A DNA stretch of 64,000 nt from Lepidodermella squamata (taxonomy: Eukaryota; Gastrotricha). Below are positions 34,639 through 45,455 of this stretch, one piece after another. Numbering within the stretch: position 1 is the first letter of the stretch; the number at the start of each line of letters is the position of its first letter. The notes under the pieces were generated by a model. That model was not told the DNA's origin. It did no database searches and worked only from the letters and a program-made list of their open reading frames with translations. Made by a program: the position numbers and the translations under genes. The stretch lies in NCBI GenBank assembly GCA_047495785.1, contig JBLDXI010000103.1, positions 62,001 to 126,000 on the forward strand. Reading direction: 5' to 3'.

Positions 34639-34904
34639 CGTTAAACTTTACTATTCAATAGAAAATTATTTGTATCATACTAAATTCAGCAGTAAACAGG
34701 CAACAGAGAAACTCAGCAAACGTTAGCAGCTGAAATCCTACGTAAATTATGAGAACGGTCAAAGCAATGATGCTCATTTGAACAGTAAAAACTGGCAACT
34801 GACTGTCTGTTACCCAAATCACGAAGTCAGCCCTAAACCACTAGCGGGGCTTTGATGGAAGTTGTTTGATTGATGTCAAGTTTGTGCGAAATTTGCTGAA
34901 AACT

Positions 34905-35232
34905 CCACTTGTCACAAGTAGAAAACAATCGGGCCAGTTTGTTACGAGTAGAAAACAGATGTGCCTATTTGTTACGAGTAGAAAACAAATATTGGAGTCG
35001 CAGTTTAACACTTGACAGGATGCTCCAAGAAGCCCAGTTTAAGATGACTTGGTCTCGACAGTAAGAGAGCCTCCCGGGCCTTCGTGATGACAACTTTTCA
35101 AAGGATTCAACATTGCGCGCGAGTGGACACTAATGGTTTAAAGTATAAGTATTTGTTACGAGTAGAAAACAAATAGGTCAACTTGTTACGAGTAGAAAAC
35201 AGATGCATCAACTTGTTATCAGTCCTAAACAT
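34905..35232. promoter_or_regulatory. Array of TTGTTACGAGTAGAAAACA motifs
   Basis: Six copies in two groups of three. They start near 34909, 34939, 34969 and near 35153, 35180, 35210, spaced about 27-30 bp within a group. The first and last copies are degenerate (TTGTCACAAGTAGAAAAC, TTGTTATCAGTCCTAAACA). The spacers are short (about 10 nt) and differ. They lie 270-590 bp upstream of the start of the minus-strand gene at 34638. A binding-site array or a decaying minisatellite are both possible; CRISPR is not, because spacers are too short and the context is eukaryotic. Confidence 0.5.
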
Positions 35233-35559
35233 ACGGATGAACTTGGATGCATTGATGGGTTAGTCATTTTTTGGTCATTTTACAGGATCTAGAGGTTAAA
35301 GACAAACCTCTCCGAGTAAGTTAAGCGATGGAGATGGAAAATTTAGTTATAGTTCACAAGTTACTAGTTGCTACAAGTAGTGAAGAACAAGCCGAAGTCT
35401 CACAACAGATCTTGCAAATTAAATCAAAATAAAAGCTTTAAAACGATTTCGAGGCAAATCTTCGGCGAAAATGAAAATGAAATTTCCCACGCATGAATGC
35501 AATGAGAGAGACTTCTTTATTATTTTGTTTCGTTCGACGACGTCAACTGAGACTTTTTT

Positions 35560-35735
35560 GTTGAAATGTATGTATGTATGTATGTATGTATATTAGCGTT
35601 GGATTCGCACTAAGGCGGTCTTCCATCCAACGGACGCAGATGGGCGCGTCGAGGTAAGGTGGCGAGTTACCTCTTCTTTGTGTAGACGAAATCGTCCACG
35701 TATTCTGCTTTCAGCAGTACTTTCAGGAGTTAGCG
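35560..35735 (-). mobile_element. LINE 3'-end fragment, copy 1
   Basis: A (TATG)n run is followed by about 150 bp (GTTGGATTCGCACTAAGGCG onward). That stretch is almost identical to 40908-41045. On the minus strand the tail would read (ACAT)n, a 3' end used by some LINEs. Confidence 0.6.
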
Positions 35736-36085
35736 AAACTCCTAAAACTTGAAAATAACCCGCCAAAAGACGTTCTTGGTTTTCAAATGAAATAAAATAA
35801 ACAAGAATTTTTTAATTACGTTATATTATAATGCTAAAATTAATTGAATAATGAAAAAAGCACAGCCTAGCACGCCGACGGCCAGCCTAGCACGACCGAT
35901 CGCCGAGCAAAAAAAAACGTGCTAGCAAGCTTGCCTTCTTTCACTTTCATCAACTTGATCTTGCGAAGCATACTTGCGTGGAAAAGTCTTTGTAGTCTGA
36001 AATCTGAATAATCTGAAATTTTCTATTGGTTAAAATAAGTTATTTTTCCAACAATATGGCTTTTATTGCATAGGTTTTTCATTTG
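35736..36085. other. Intergenic region
   Basis: No gene; contains two nearby copies of CAGCCTAGCACG near 35864 and 35882. Confidence 0.4.
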
Positions 36086-36088
36086 ATT

Positions 36089-36124
36089 TTTGTACTTTTG
36101 TACTTTTGTACTTTTGTACTTTTG
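36089..36124 (+). repeat. GTACTTTT tandem repeat in the 5' leader
   Basis: Four tandem copies of an 8-bp TTTGTACT unit end six bases before the ATG at 36130. They lie in the leader or core promoter of the following gene. Confidence 0.8.
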
Positions 36125-36129
36125 TTGTA

Positions 36130-38052
36130 ATGGCTGAATTTTTCCGTGGTGTTTTGCCGCCGGCCGTTGGATCGCGTGCTCTCGCCAACGATGGCGTGGT
36201 CAACGACGGTGTGGCCATCAGCGGCCATCAGCGGCAATCAGACGATTTGGCCATCAGCGGTGTGGTCATCAGCAGGGAACAGCACAACTCCAACAGCACA
36301 ACGCTTGTAGGTTTCATTTACATTTTTTTATTTTTGTTACCATTTCGAATGCTCTTGATCATGCATTAAACAACTTTTGATACTGTTTCCTTCAATTGAG
36401 CCTTTTCCATTCATCTGTTACATAATACTGTAAAGCCATGAATTTCTTGTTTAGCGAATTTAATTTCTGCGTGACCGATTTTTACACCCATTTGCAAAAA
36501 GTCCTCGTAGGACATATGATTTTACATTATTTGTATTGTATTTATTTGGAGTTTATTTGTATTTTCAGGAGCATCAGTATTTCTACATAGCGATAATCGC
36601 CGTCACCAGCGTAACCGGCGCTATCGTAATTTGCTGCTGTTGCCTGTACATATTTACAAAAACCAGAGCTCTACGTGCTCGAATCGTCGGTAAGCTGTAA
36701 TTAATTTGCTTATTTTTTTTTATTCATGCTTTCTACTTCAGGCTGCCTCCGAGAGCGCGCCTTTGTTAGCGTTGACATTGGTTTGTTTGTTTTAGTTGCT
36801 AGATTCTTGTAATATTTTTTTCAACTCTAGAAACGATTCGCGGCGCGGTTTCGCCGTTGCTTGATAGTGTAGCAACGCCGTTTCGGCGTGCGTTCGCTCA
36901 CCTGAAAGACTTAAAAGATGCTGGGCAATCTGTTGCTGGTGCCAGCTCACCGGATGAAAACATTGGTAAAAGCTGAAACCCGAAATCGTAATTATCATGA
37001 TTATTCGTTTTTGCAGAATCTTGCGAATTTAAGGAGCCTGATCATCCTCAAGTGCCAGGTTTTGATTTGATTATCACACATTTCATTTGGCTAACATTGT
37101 TTTACCTAGGATCTTCTGAGATTGGGCCAACTCCTCGTGTCCCCGTGAAGCATGCTCGGGTCTGCGATGCCGATGCGAATGCCGCTGAACTCCGCGCCGC
37201 TAATGCCATGCGGCTCTTTCACATGGCGGAAGAACAGCGTGCCCGCCAAGAGGCGGCTACGCATGAAGCTGTACATTACGCTCGCGCGGCAGAGGCCCGT
37301 GCGGAGGTTGCCAATGCGCGAGCTGCGGCTGCCGAAGCACGGGTCGCTGCTGCAGAGGCGCAAGTTGCCGAGGCGATGGGCCTTCTACATGCCATCGAAA
37401 ATGCGATTACCGCTGAGCAGCAGCGGCTGGCTCAGTTACATGCTCAGTTACATCCGCCCAATTTCCATCTAACGCCTGGTTAGTTAACAATATTTTACAC
37501 CCTGTTTTTATAATTTATATATTTTTACAGGAGAGGAGGTTTCGGTCGATACAAATTTGTTCTCTACCCCAACGGCTCGCTCGCTCACTGGAAACAACGG
37601 TATCAACGATTTGTTATGCTTGTTAATTTTGTTTTAAAGTCTGAATTGGTTTTATAGACCCTACTAATGCTGCGCTGCCACCATCTTCATCTTCATCATC
37701 TTCAACTTCATCTTTACCGGAATGTCGACCCGACTTATCAGGTTCAGAGTCTGATCATGCTCCGGCTGCTTCGACTGCTCCGGCTGCTTCGACTGCTCCG
37801 GCTGGTTCGACTGCTCCGGCTGGTTCGACTGCTCCGGCTGGTTCGACTGCTCCGGCTGGTTCGACTGCTCCGACCGACCAGAAAAACATGCAGGACGCTA
37901 CAGCCGTTCGTTGCTACTGCAAAACCGGCTGTTTAGCCCAGTGCGGCTGCCGCAAAAATAACCGGCGTTGTAGCCCGGCGTGCTTCTGCGTAAGGTGGTT
38001 TAACTGTCAAAACACTGTGACAGTTAAACCACCTTGCGCAGAGGGCAATTAG
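36130..38052 (+). CDS. Membrane protein with Ala-rich coiled coil and C-terminal CXC-like Cys motif
   Basis: Seven exons keep frame: 36130-36306, 36569-36689, 36831-36965, 37017-37058, 37110-37478, 37531-37599, 37658-38052. They give about 435 residues. The N-terminus lacks a signal peptide and repeats AISG motifs. Exon 2 holds one helix (YFYIAIIAVTSVTGAIVICC). Exon 5 encodes an Ala/Glu/Arg coiled coil (ARAEVANARAAAAEARVAAA). Exon 7 has a Ser run, then an 18-bp tandem repeat coding APAGST/APAAST six times. After that comes a dense Cys module (RCYCKTGCLAQCGC, then RRCSPACFCVRWFNC) resembling tesmin/TSO1-type CXC units, which bind zinc and DNA in other proteins. The combination with a membrane helix is odd. 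An 18-bp perfect inverted repeat lies in the last codons. I do not recognise the family. Confidence 0.65.
37744..37880 (+). repeat. 18-bp coding tandem repeat
   Basis: Six copies of an 18-bp GCTCCGGCTGSTTCGACT unit inside the last exon of the CXC-like gene. Two carry C and four carry G at the variable base, so APAAST changes to APAGST. The four G copies are identical, which suggests recent expansion. Confidence 0.85.
37987..38040 (+). repeat. Inverted repeat across the end of the CXC-like CDS
   Basis: AAGGTGGTTTAACTGTCA (37992-38009) is a perfect inverse of 38018-38035. The loop is 8 nt, and after one mismatch four more outer pairs form (TGCG / CGCA). It lies within the last codons, so it would form a strong hairpin in the mRNA just before the stop. 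It may be an RNA structure or the scar of a foldback insertion that extended the reading frame. Confidence 0.85.
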
Positions 38053-38458
38053 ATTGGTTTGATCTTTGCTCTCAGATCGCGTGCTCTTCAGTCATAGAAC
38101 CATTAGATTTGTCAATTAAATTGCTGCGACATTCATAAAGTTGAGCATGCTGCTCAGTTTCAAAAATTGATTTGCTCCTCGATCTTATTTTTGATTGTAG
38201 ATTTTCGATTTTTTTGAACGATCATCTTCTTCTTATTTCTTATTTTTCTTCTTACTCGCTGCGTTAATAAATCTTCAGCATTCTTCGCATTCTTCAGCGT
38301 TAAAAAACGCTGCGTTTGCTTATTATTTCTTATTTTTCGATGGTTTTAACTCTTGATCATTTGATACTCGCGCCTGAAAAACTATTGTTTTTGACCGGTT
38401 TCGACTCTTACTTACCGTGATGCGGATAAATAAATACTACAAAATATAACTGCTCAAA
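38053..38458. other. Intergenic region
   Basis: T-rich sequence after the CXC-like gene with repeats of TTATTTCTTATTTTTC; no gene. Confidence 0.4.
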
Positions 38459-38606
38459 TGAGACGTGGCAAGCGATTTCGGCCCTATCTCTATCTTCGCA
38501 GTCATTTGAAAATTGGGTGTTGCGCAATAATGATTATGCGTCAGCTGTTGCCTTTTCAAATGCCTGTGAAGATAGAGATAGGGCCGAAATCGCTTGCCAC
38601 GTCTCA
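38459..38606. repeat. Foldback hairpin of 148 bp
   Basis: The 54-nt arms (38459-38512 and 38553-38606) match with two mismatches around a 40-nt centre. The arm begins TGAGACGTGGCAAGCGATTT. There is no coding content. It is probably a young miniature inverted-repeat element, judging by the near-identical arms. Confidence 0.85.
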
Positions 38607-39479
38607 AATGAATAATATCATAATATGTCGCCTAGTTGTTTCGCAACGATTATAACTCTTACGCCTGTTATACAACTTTTTCATCTTCTTCCTTCGTCTT
38701 CGTGACTGCCTTTTCCTTCGTGCCTTTTTCGTCGTGCCTGCCCTAATTTGATATTTTTTCATCTTTTTGACTCTTGCTCGTATTTTTGTTACTGCTTCGA
38801 ATCAAAACTCTTGCTGTTACGAGTTACGAGTTAGTTGTTGTTAGAGTACTCTTACTACTCCTGTTATTGCTTGACACTGTTTTGGCTCATACCTTACATC
38901 AAATTGCTCAAATTGAATATTTAGTCAAATATTTGGAATATGAATAATATTTAGTCAATAAATAGTACGATTTGGTAATTTGATAATTGATCTTTTCATT
39001 GTTTTTCATTCGAGAATCGGCGACTTTGCTGCCACAGGATGTACCATATATGCCGCAATAACATGCCATATATGCGCGGGGAAGTCGAATTTTCCTCATG
39101 AAAATGACCCGCGCGATTGTTCAAGTCAAGTTCTTAACATGAGCTGTCGATCGGTTCACTAAAGTGTGCCAGCTTTCAAATATTGGCACTGATCGTTCTA
39201 TTCATTTTGGCAATGCGAACATCAAATTCAAATCGAAAAATAAGTTCTCCCACGGAGCCGTCTGAGTCATCCCATCATTATCGAACAAGAAAATGAACCT
39301 TTCTAGCTGCAAACAGTGAATTTATTCATAACTTTCTCCTCAACACTTCATCAACACTATAATTTTAACATAACATAACTATATAATTTCAACACTGTAA
39401 TTATTGTTCTAAAATATTATAATAATGAATGCTCTGGAACAGCGCATAAATCTAACGTTTAGGTAAAGCAAAAAAATAA
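38607..39479. other. Intergenic region
   Basis: No gene seen. Two TATATGC segments in inverted orientation lie near 39045-39077. The end is AT-rich and leads to the 3' end of the minus-strand gene. Confidence 0.4.
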
Positions 39480-40285
39480 TCAAGTTTTCGGGTTACAATA
39501 ACAGCAAAACCACTTCAGCTTTACGATTGACTGAAATTGCGAGAACTCGCGATTGGTCAGCAATGAACAAGTTTTGTGAAAATACATATGGCAACAAGAG
39601 CACTCAATAGACAATTGTTCTTTTCGCGAATTAGGGTGGCTAAGATCTGAGAGACAGGCTCCGCAAGGCCATTGATATTTCAACTTTTTTGAGATAGATA
39701 CAGGAAAATGCCGACATGACCGTTTGGTGAAATTTTGAAGAACGTTTGATGACGCTGGACGGCGCCTATTGAAGGAGCCTAGGTCTCGATGTAGCAGCTG
39801 CCTTATGAAATCCTGAATCCGATCAAGGCTTGGAGTCGTTAAGAACGGGTTGTTTTCATTCATGGCTGACAACTCTTCGTGTATTTTCGAAGCTGTTTTT
39901 AGCCTGAAGTTTTCTTCTATAAACGCCTTACTGCCAACTGACATTCGAGAGATTTGGTATGGTAATGGATGAGTTGGATGGCTATTAGCAGAGCGTTGGA
40001 ATATCATTTCTCCGTTATCATAAATCGTCAATAAGGCCGTAGATCGACACTTCTCACTCGTTGTTTCGGCTAAGAACCTCCCATACCCCCTACAGCGAAA
40101 ATAAAAAGAACGTCTTCCAGAACCTGAAAAAGACTTATTATAATTAATCGAATATACCACATGTCCTGATTCTCACCAAGTTTTCTGGAATAGGTGAATT
40201 GAAGTTCTGGATAATTATCTTGTATATACTTCTTAGCAGCTAGAATTGAAGCACCAGCAGCAAATTTTACTTGGATTACATGCAT
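39480..40285 (-). CDS. FLYWCH-like and PHD-like zinc-binding protein
   Basis: Two minus-strand exons (40285-40177 and 40123-39480) join across a 53-nt GT-AG intron in phase, giving about 250 residues from the ATG at 40285. Residues ~30-95 contain YSRKLG, SFYFRCRGYG, then a Cys and ALLTIYDNGEM, and end with SHPTHPLP. This is like the FLYWCH fold (aromatic-RC...C...HxH). The last ~65 residues have CGACLSDL, ECSCCHMYFHKTCSLL and WFCCYCN, which is the C2-C2-HxxC-CxxC order of a PHD finger. Such pairs suit a chromatin or DNA-binding role, or a transposon-derived protein. The frame is intact. Both domain calls are by eye. Confidence 0.6.
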
Positions 40286-40604
40286 TTCGATTTAAGTAGT
40301 ATTAATCATCCCTAGAAACTAAGAAGATGTGACAGGCGCAAAGAAGCCGTGCGCAAAAAGCATTAGCAAAAAAATCAGCAAAAAAATCAGGAAAGTTGGA
40401 GGGCGCCACAACAGCCTATAATCAGTGGCTTTTCCACTCACTCAGCGAAGCCTACAAACGCCGTCGTAGCAAGAAAGCTACCAGAAGACTTATTTGGAGA
40501 ATGATTTACAAAAGTAGAGAATATTTACATGAGGTAATTCCACGGAGCCAAAAATAGAGTATTATTTAACGCCGGAACTATAAGACACTACTATACTTCC
40601 AGAA

Positions 40605-40885
40605 CTATAAGAAAATAAAGTGTATTATCATCGGCTTGACTAGCGACGAGGGTGCCTCGTGCCTCGGGGTCTCAGGATCCCTGCTGCACGTCCACATGGT
40701 TTTAGCCGGGTGGAGCAGTCGTTTGCCTGGCACATTCACCCATCGCAATCGCAGGAGAACTTCATCAGGACTGACGTCGAGAACGGCACGAACGGCTTCG
40801 TTTTGCGCGTGTTGAAGACGATCCAGCTGGGTCTTGCAACCTTGATCGATGACGGCGTCGCAGTAGTTGAACTTCGACCCATCAT
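40605..40885 (-). mobile_element. LINE reverse-transcriptase C-terminal fragment
   Basis: On the minus strand a short frame reads CDAVIDQGCKTQLDRLQHAQ and then NEAVRAVL, LRLRWVNVPGKRLL. It resembles the C-terminal part of a non-LTR reverse transcriptase, like RAVRIICG...RLGWVNVQ in the element at 16199. An (ACAT)n tract separates it from the fragment on its other side, so two LINE pieces are nested or abutted. Confidence 0.6.
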
Positions 40886-41045
40886 GTATGTATGTATGTA
40901 TGTATGTACGTTGGATTCGCACTAAGGCGGTCTTCCATCCAACGGACGCAGATGGGCGCGTCGAGGTAAGGTGGCGAGTTACCTCTTCTTTGTGTAGACG
41001 AAATCGTCCACGTATTCTGCTTTCAGTAATACTTTCAGGAGTTCA
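40886..41045 (-). mobile_element. LINE 3'-end fragment, copy 2
   Basis: Nearly identical to 35575-35730 over about 150 bp, with the same (TATG)n tract on the same side. The two copies therefore share the same insertion-end structure. It continues toward 41110 with further LINE-like sequence not present in copy 1. Confidence 0.65.
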
Positions 41046-41363
41046 TCTCTGAGGATCTTCGGGTTTTCGGAAGATCTTATTGATGGCGGTAAGTCATTCC
41101 ACTTGCTAGCAGCACGAAATCGAAAGCTGAGATGGTGAGCTTGTCGAGGGATCAATTCATTTTTAGAAGCTTTTTAATCTTGAAGTTTATAATTTCTCTT
41201 TCAAAATGAATATCAAAATCTTTCAAGTTATGAATGTAAAATTACATTTTACCAGATTTTTATTCTCTAATAAGGGCCTTGACAGAACAAAAGCTTCCTT
41301 TGTCAATCATCCACTTTTGGCGCGCTTCGTCTTGCGTTCATTTTTTCGACTCCTTGTTGCAAA
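41046..41363. other. Upstream region of the first four-helix gene
   Basis: LINE-like remnant to about 41130, then AT-rich sequence up to the ATG at 41364. No clear TATA box. Confidence 0.4.
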
Positions 41364-43038
41364 ATGAATGCTACGACATATTATCTGATAACAATTATCG
41401 CCATCTATGCTCATGTCGATGGAAAAATTGAAAAACGCACGGTGAAACTATCTCCTGTTTTGGAGAACCCTCTTGCTGATGCGCCAGATATCGACTGGGA
41501 AAATGTGACGGATGGGTTTTTTACCGGGCCAGTAAATACCGAGTGTGAGACAGTAGCTTACATTTGGGGTAAGTATTTGGATTCATTTTCGAACATTGAT
41601 CGCTAAAAAACATGTTTTTCTCTAAAGAGGGGCATTACTATCTTGGAAAACTTATGGCTGTAAAAACGGGCAAAGATAAACGAGACTGTGGAGATAAGGT
41701 GAGCCCTTTAACCTGACTTAAACATCATTGGGTTCGTTTTCATGACTCAGATCATCAAAGATATGAAGGAGGTTGTCAAAAAAACATTTCCTCTCACTGC
41801 AGATGATTTGGTGAGCAAATTATTTTAGTGAACATGAGTTAACTCAAGTGAATTTTATTGTTAGAAATCCTACACTTTCCGGATTCTTGTATGTATCAAT
41901 CCCTCTTATGAAACTGCCTGCAAAGAGGGAGCTGATATTTTGGCTTGTATGAAGGTTATTTAATTGCTTAATCTTTCAATTTGATGAATTTCTATTAAAA
42001 GGCCTTTGACGAGAAGAATACTGGAAACTTACTCCCTGGATTGGTATGTAATAAGCATTTTTCCAGAGCAGTTTGCTCATTTGATTTATTCTCAGATATC
42101 CATAGCTTACTTTATCGACTTCGCTGAGGACACAAGCTGCATGCTGCGTAGCTATTCGAAGGTGTGGCTTACTCAAACGCTATGGGATCTCAGTGTTTCC
42201 GTTCCGGTGAGAGAAATGTTCACAAACTGGATACCAAGTTTAGTCAGGGCCATTTCTTTGGCTCATACCCCTATTCAATCCACGCTTGAATATTTTGCGA
42301 AAAAATCCACCCTGGTCCGGGAAGTTTTAGCTCAGGTACGTTTCTGGCAAACGATGATCATAATTTTGACTTTAATTGTCTTAGATTTCAATTTTTATCA
42401 TCAGAAGTCCGAATTTTTCAGCCTATCAGTGCTATTTCTACATCGTGGTAGCTTTGTATCTATTATACCAATATTACTACTCGGGATCAGATTCTATGCG
42501 AAACAGGCTACTAATGCAACTAATGCTACTGGCGGTCTGCGGTGCCTTGGAATTAGTTGTAACAAGCTATGCAACCGAGATAAAGATTTAAGACACGGTC
42601 ATAGTAACCCAATTTGTCGCTCTATCGCTGCGTTATTTATATGTGAGCGAGCTATATCTTAACCGACCTCTGATGTGGTATTTATCTCTCATTTACATCT
42701 TATCTTTTTTGGCTGTTGCGCGCATGATTGAGAAATACATGAATAGAGAAGATGGTGGTGGTGGTGGTGTGACAAACGATTCAGACCGTGAGGTTATTGC
42801 TACTAATAAAATTGAGCCCATAGTTAATTTGAAAACTACTGAAACAAGTAGCAGACTAGCCTCCGATCCATCTTCGTCTGTCTTGCGATCTGGAAGAAGA
42901 ATCGTCCATAGCGAAAGCAGTCGTGTCATTGCCGAAGAAAAACGTGACGTGGGCAACAATGAATCGTCATCTAAGAGCGAAGAAAGTCGTTCAAGTATTA
43001 TTCAGCCTTTGATCAATCGCTTTCGGCCATTTCGATAG
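41364..43038 (+). CDS. Unrecognised membrane protein, Cys-containing ectodomain plus about four helices (copy A)
   Basis: Exon 1 (41364-41568) has a signal peptide (MNATTYYLITIIAIYAHVDG). Short exons follow at 41628-41698, about 41751-41809, 41867-41955, 42001-42043 and 42093-42336, all joined by ~50-nt GT-AG introns in phase. They encode an ectodomain with paired cysteines (ILVCINPSYETACKEG, ILACMK, EDTSCMLRS). From 42413 a hydrophobic frame gives helices such as YFYIVVALYLLYQYYY, LLMQLMLLAVCG and WYLSLIYILSFLAVA. An in-frame TAA near 42588 would be removed by a possible intron at 42541-42606. The phase between 42336 and the first helix does not match, so that junction is unresolved. A charged tail with a Gly run ends the protein at 43038. 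It is related in layout to the next gene. The family is unknown to me. Confidence 0.5.
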
Positions 43039-43360
43039 TATAGATCTTGCTACTTTAACCAGCAACAAGGAACTCTTTAGCAAGGAACTCTAGCATGTTG
43101 TAGGTAACCTAAGGAAATCTCCGCCTCTGGCTTTTTATTGATAATTGATATTGATATTTGATATTGCAAAATATTGCGTTTTATTAGTAGTCCTTTAACT
43201 CTTGTGCGCGAATCTAGCCAATTAATTATTATTTTGTGGTTATCATCTTCATTTTTCCTTTTTGCACGCCTTCTAAGAATGTAAATTCACTGTCAATTAT
43301 AATAAAATACAAGTGTGATCTATTATTTGATAATTATAGCTACCCACAACTAAGAAATAA

Positions 43361-44912
43361 ATGTTTAATTTTCTAAATTTCTCTCACATTTTAGTCAGTT
43401 TTATTTATCGTATGGCATACCGCAAATTTCACGCAGAGTTTAATGTTCTAACGATAATTTGGAGCTCAGCAATTCTATCTGAGGCATTCTGTTTAACAAC
43501 CAACAACTGCGAAAATTTCGAAGAAATTAGTGTTCCGCCGTGGGCCCTCGTTGAGGATGGGGCATACCAGATTTCCTTTTCAGACTATTCGCCGCCGATC
43601 CCTTCTCAAGTGTGCTTAACTAAGTCGGAATTATGGCAACTTAATTATTTATTTTGGATAAACAAGGTAAGGTTTTGGTTTGCCTTTTGGATATTTAATG
43701 AAAAACTTTATGCCAGTACCGAATAATACCAGCATCAATACAAGATGTGGCTAAATTGGAGATTTATACTGGCAACGATTGCTCTGAAAAGCTCGCTGCT
43801 AGATGCTGTGCAGTAACTGCAAACCGTCGTTCGCCCGGCATTCTTCAGATTATGTCACTATTTCTACCAAGCTTATTTGATGCATCAGACGAGGACGATA
43901 AAGATGCCTTCGAGACGGCGCTTGTGTCGGCCTTTGATTACTACAGCATTGCTATATGCCCCTTGAATTCGACTGTCGATCTGCAATTGGCTGAAAGTTA
44001 TTTTGATTTTAATAATTTCATTGTCACGCTAACAGGTGTTCTAATGGTTGTAGCATCGAAATGGCTAACTGAAACGAATCTAGCTTATTATAGTTTTTGT
44101 TCGATGAGCGGAAGTTAAGCGGGGATAGCTGCTGCGTTTTATTTTATATCACAATTGTACAATACTAAAAGGCCTGTTGCCTATGTGTTGCTGTCATTTA
44201 TCGCTGGATCATATGCCTCTTTTGAATACCTAAATTATACGATTGATAATGCACATAATATTTTATACGCCTTAATATTTTTGTGTTCTTGCTCTGCGTT
44301 TGTTATTTCTTGGATAAACGGTCCTTTGGTCTCGAGTAGGCCGAAAATGGCGATAAACGTTGTTTTGATCATAACGGGCTTTTTTTAATATATTACGGAA
44401 CCTCATTCAAGCCACAACATACAGCGTTATTTTTCGTGCCAAGTTTTACCTTTTTAGTTTATTCCAGCTTAAAGAATACAATTTATATGAGCCTAGCCCT
44501 AATAACTGGAAAAAAATCCGTGGAGACTGGCCCTGGAGTTGCCGTAGTTGGGAATGGTCTTGACGATGCGATAGTTGGCGCTAGCCCCAAATCTAAAGCC
44601 CCTACAGCTGTAGAGACTGAACAAGTTCCCAGCGTGGTAGCTGTAGGTCTTGCAGGAGAAGGCAGAATAGATACGCCGCCTACCAGACTCATTGCTTTTC
44701 CTTATATTTCTGAAGCAGAATTTGAGTATCAAAGTATACAATATACCGCTGAACAGCTAACTGCCTTGCGCAATTTTGCTACCGCTAATATGGCAACCGT
44801 AGTTGCTAGGATAACCCATCTTCGTCAATTTATGGCATTTCTAACCGGAGTTAATTTATATGTAGTTAGACAGGAAGCCCAGCCGTCCGCCCAGGCAAAT
44901 GATGTGCAATGA
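43361..44912 (+). CDS. Unrecognised membrane protein, same layout (copy B), with frame shift in a T run
   Basis: Exons 43361-43666, 43717-44035 and 44120 onward join in phase. A hydrophobic leader starts at the first ATG or, better, at 43412 (VLTIIWSSAIL before FCLTTNNC). The ectodomain has cysteine pairs (CSEKLAARCC, IAICPLNST). It is followed by helices IAAAFYFISQL, VAYVLLSFIAGSYASF and ILYALIFLCSCSAFVISWI, and by one starting MAINVVLIITGFF. The frame then stops at a TAA next to a seven-T run (44380-44386). Coding resumes one frame over, through a further hydrophobic stretch and a Glu/Val-rich tail, to 44912. A single-base length difference in the T run would account for this. It lies 320 bp after copy A in the same direction, so a tandem duplicate is likely. 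Confidence 0.5.
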
Positions 44913-45455
44913 CGAACATTATTATAATCTCACATGAATATGATTTATAATGCCATTATGATGAAGGTCCCGCAATATTTTTTGCATGCAATCTTTGGAC
45001 TTTCTCAATGTTCTTGCGTTACCTATAAAACCGAAAACAACTACAGTGCAAGTCGTCTAAATCGGACTCGGGTCGCGCTCGGGCCGCGCTCGGGTCGCTC
45101 GGGTCGCTCGGGTTGCGAATTCCAGACTCCCAAAATCCGTCAGGTTTATACCACCAGACCGGTTGAGAATGAAGTCCACACTTTTGGACTCAAAAACTTC
45201 CGGTTTAGACAACTTTCACTGTATATTATAAATATTATACCGATCTCATCTCACAATAAAATTATATTGTATAAGCTAGAAAGTATTTTTTATAAAAGTT
45301 TTCTTATATTTCTTATTGCTTCTTTGTTTATTTCTCCGTTTTCCGCACATTAACCAACAATTAAACCGTTAAACAACTCCGTTAAAAAGTGTGATGTGCA
45401 TTTCAGCTATTTAAATTTATTCTAACTTTAGTCGATTAATTTTTTGAGAATATTT
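44913..45455. other. Intergenic region
   Basis: No gene seen. A small tandem repeat of TCGGGTCGC/TCGGGCCGC lies at 45068-45112. Confidence 0.45.

Noticed and set aside
34905-35232. CRISPR-like pattern of repeats and spacers
   Set aside because: Spacers are only about 10 nt, copies are few and uneven, and the window is eukaryotic.
37667-37936. Leu-rich repeat-like frame
   Set aside because: It is the +1 reading of the APAGST repeat array; the CXC frame joins the upstream exons in phase.
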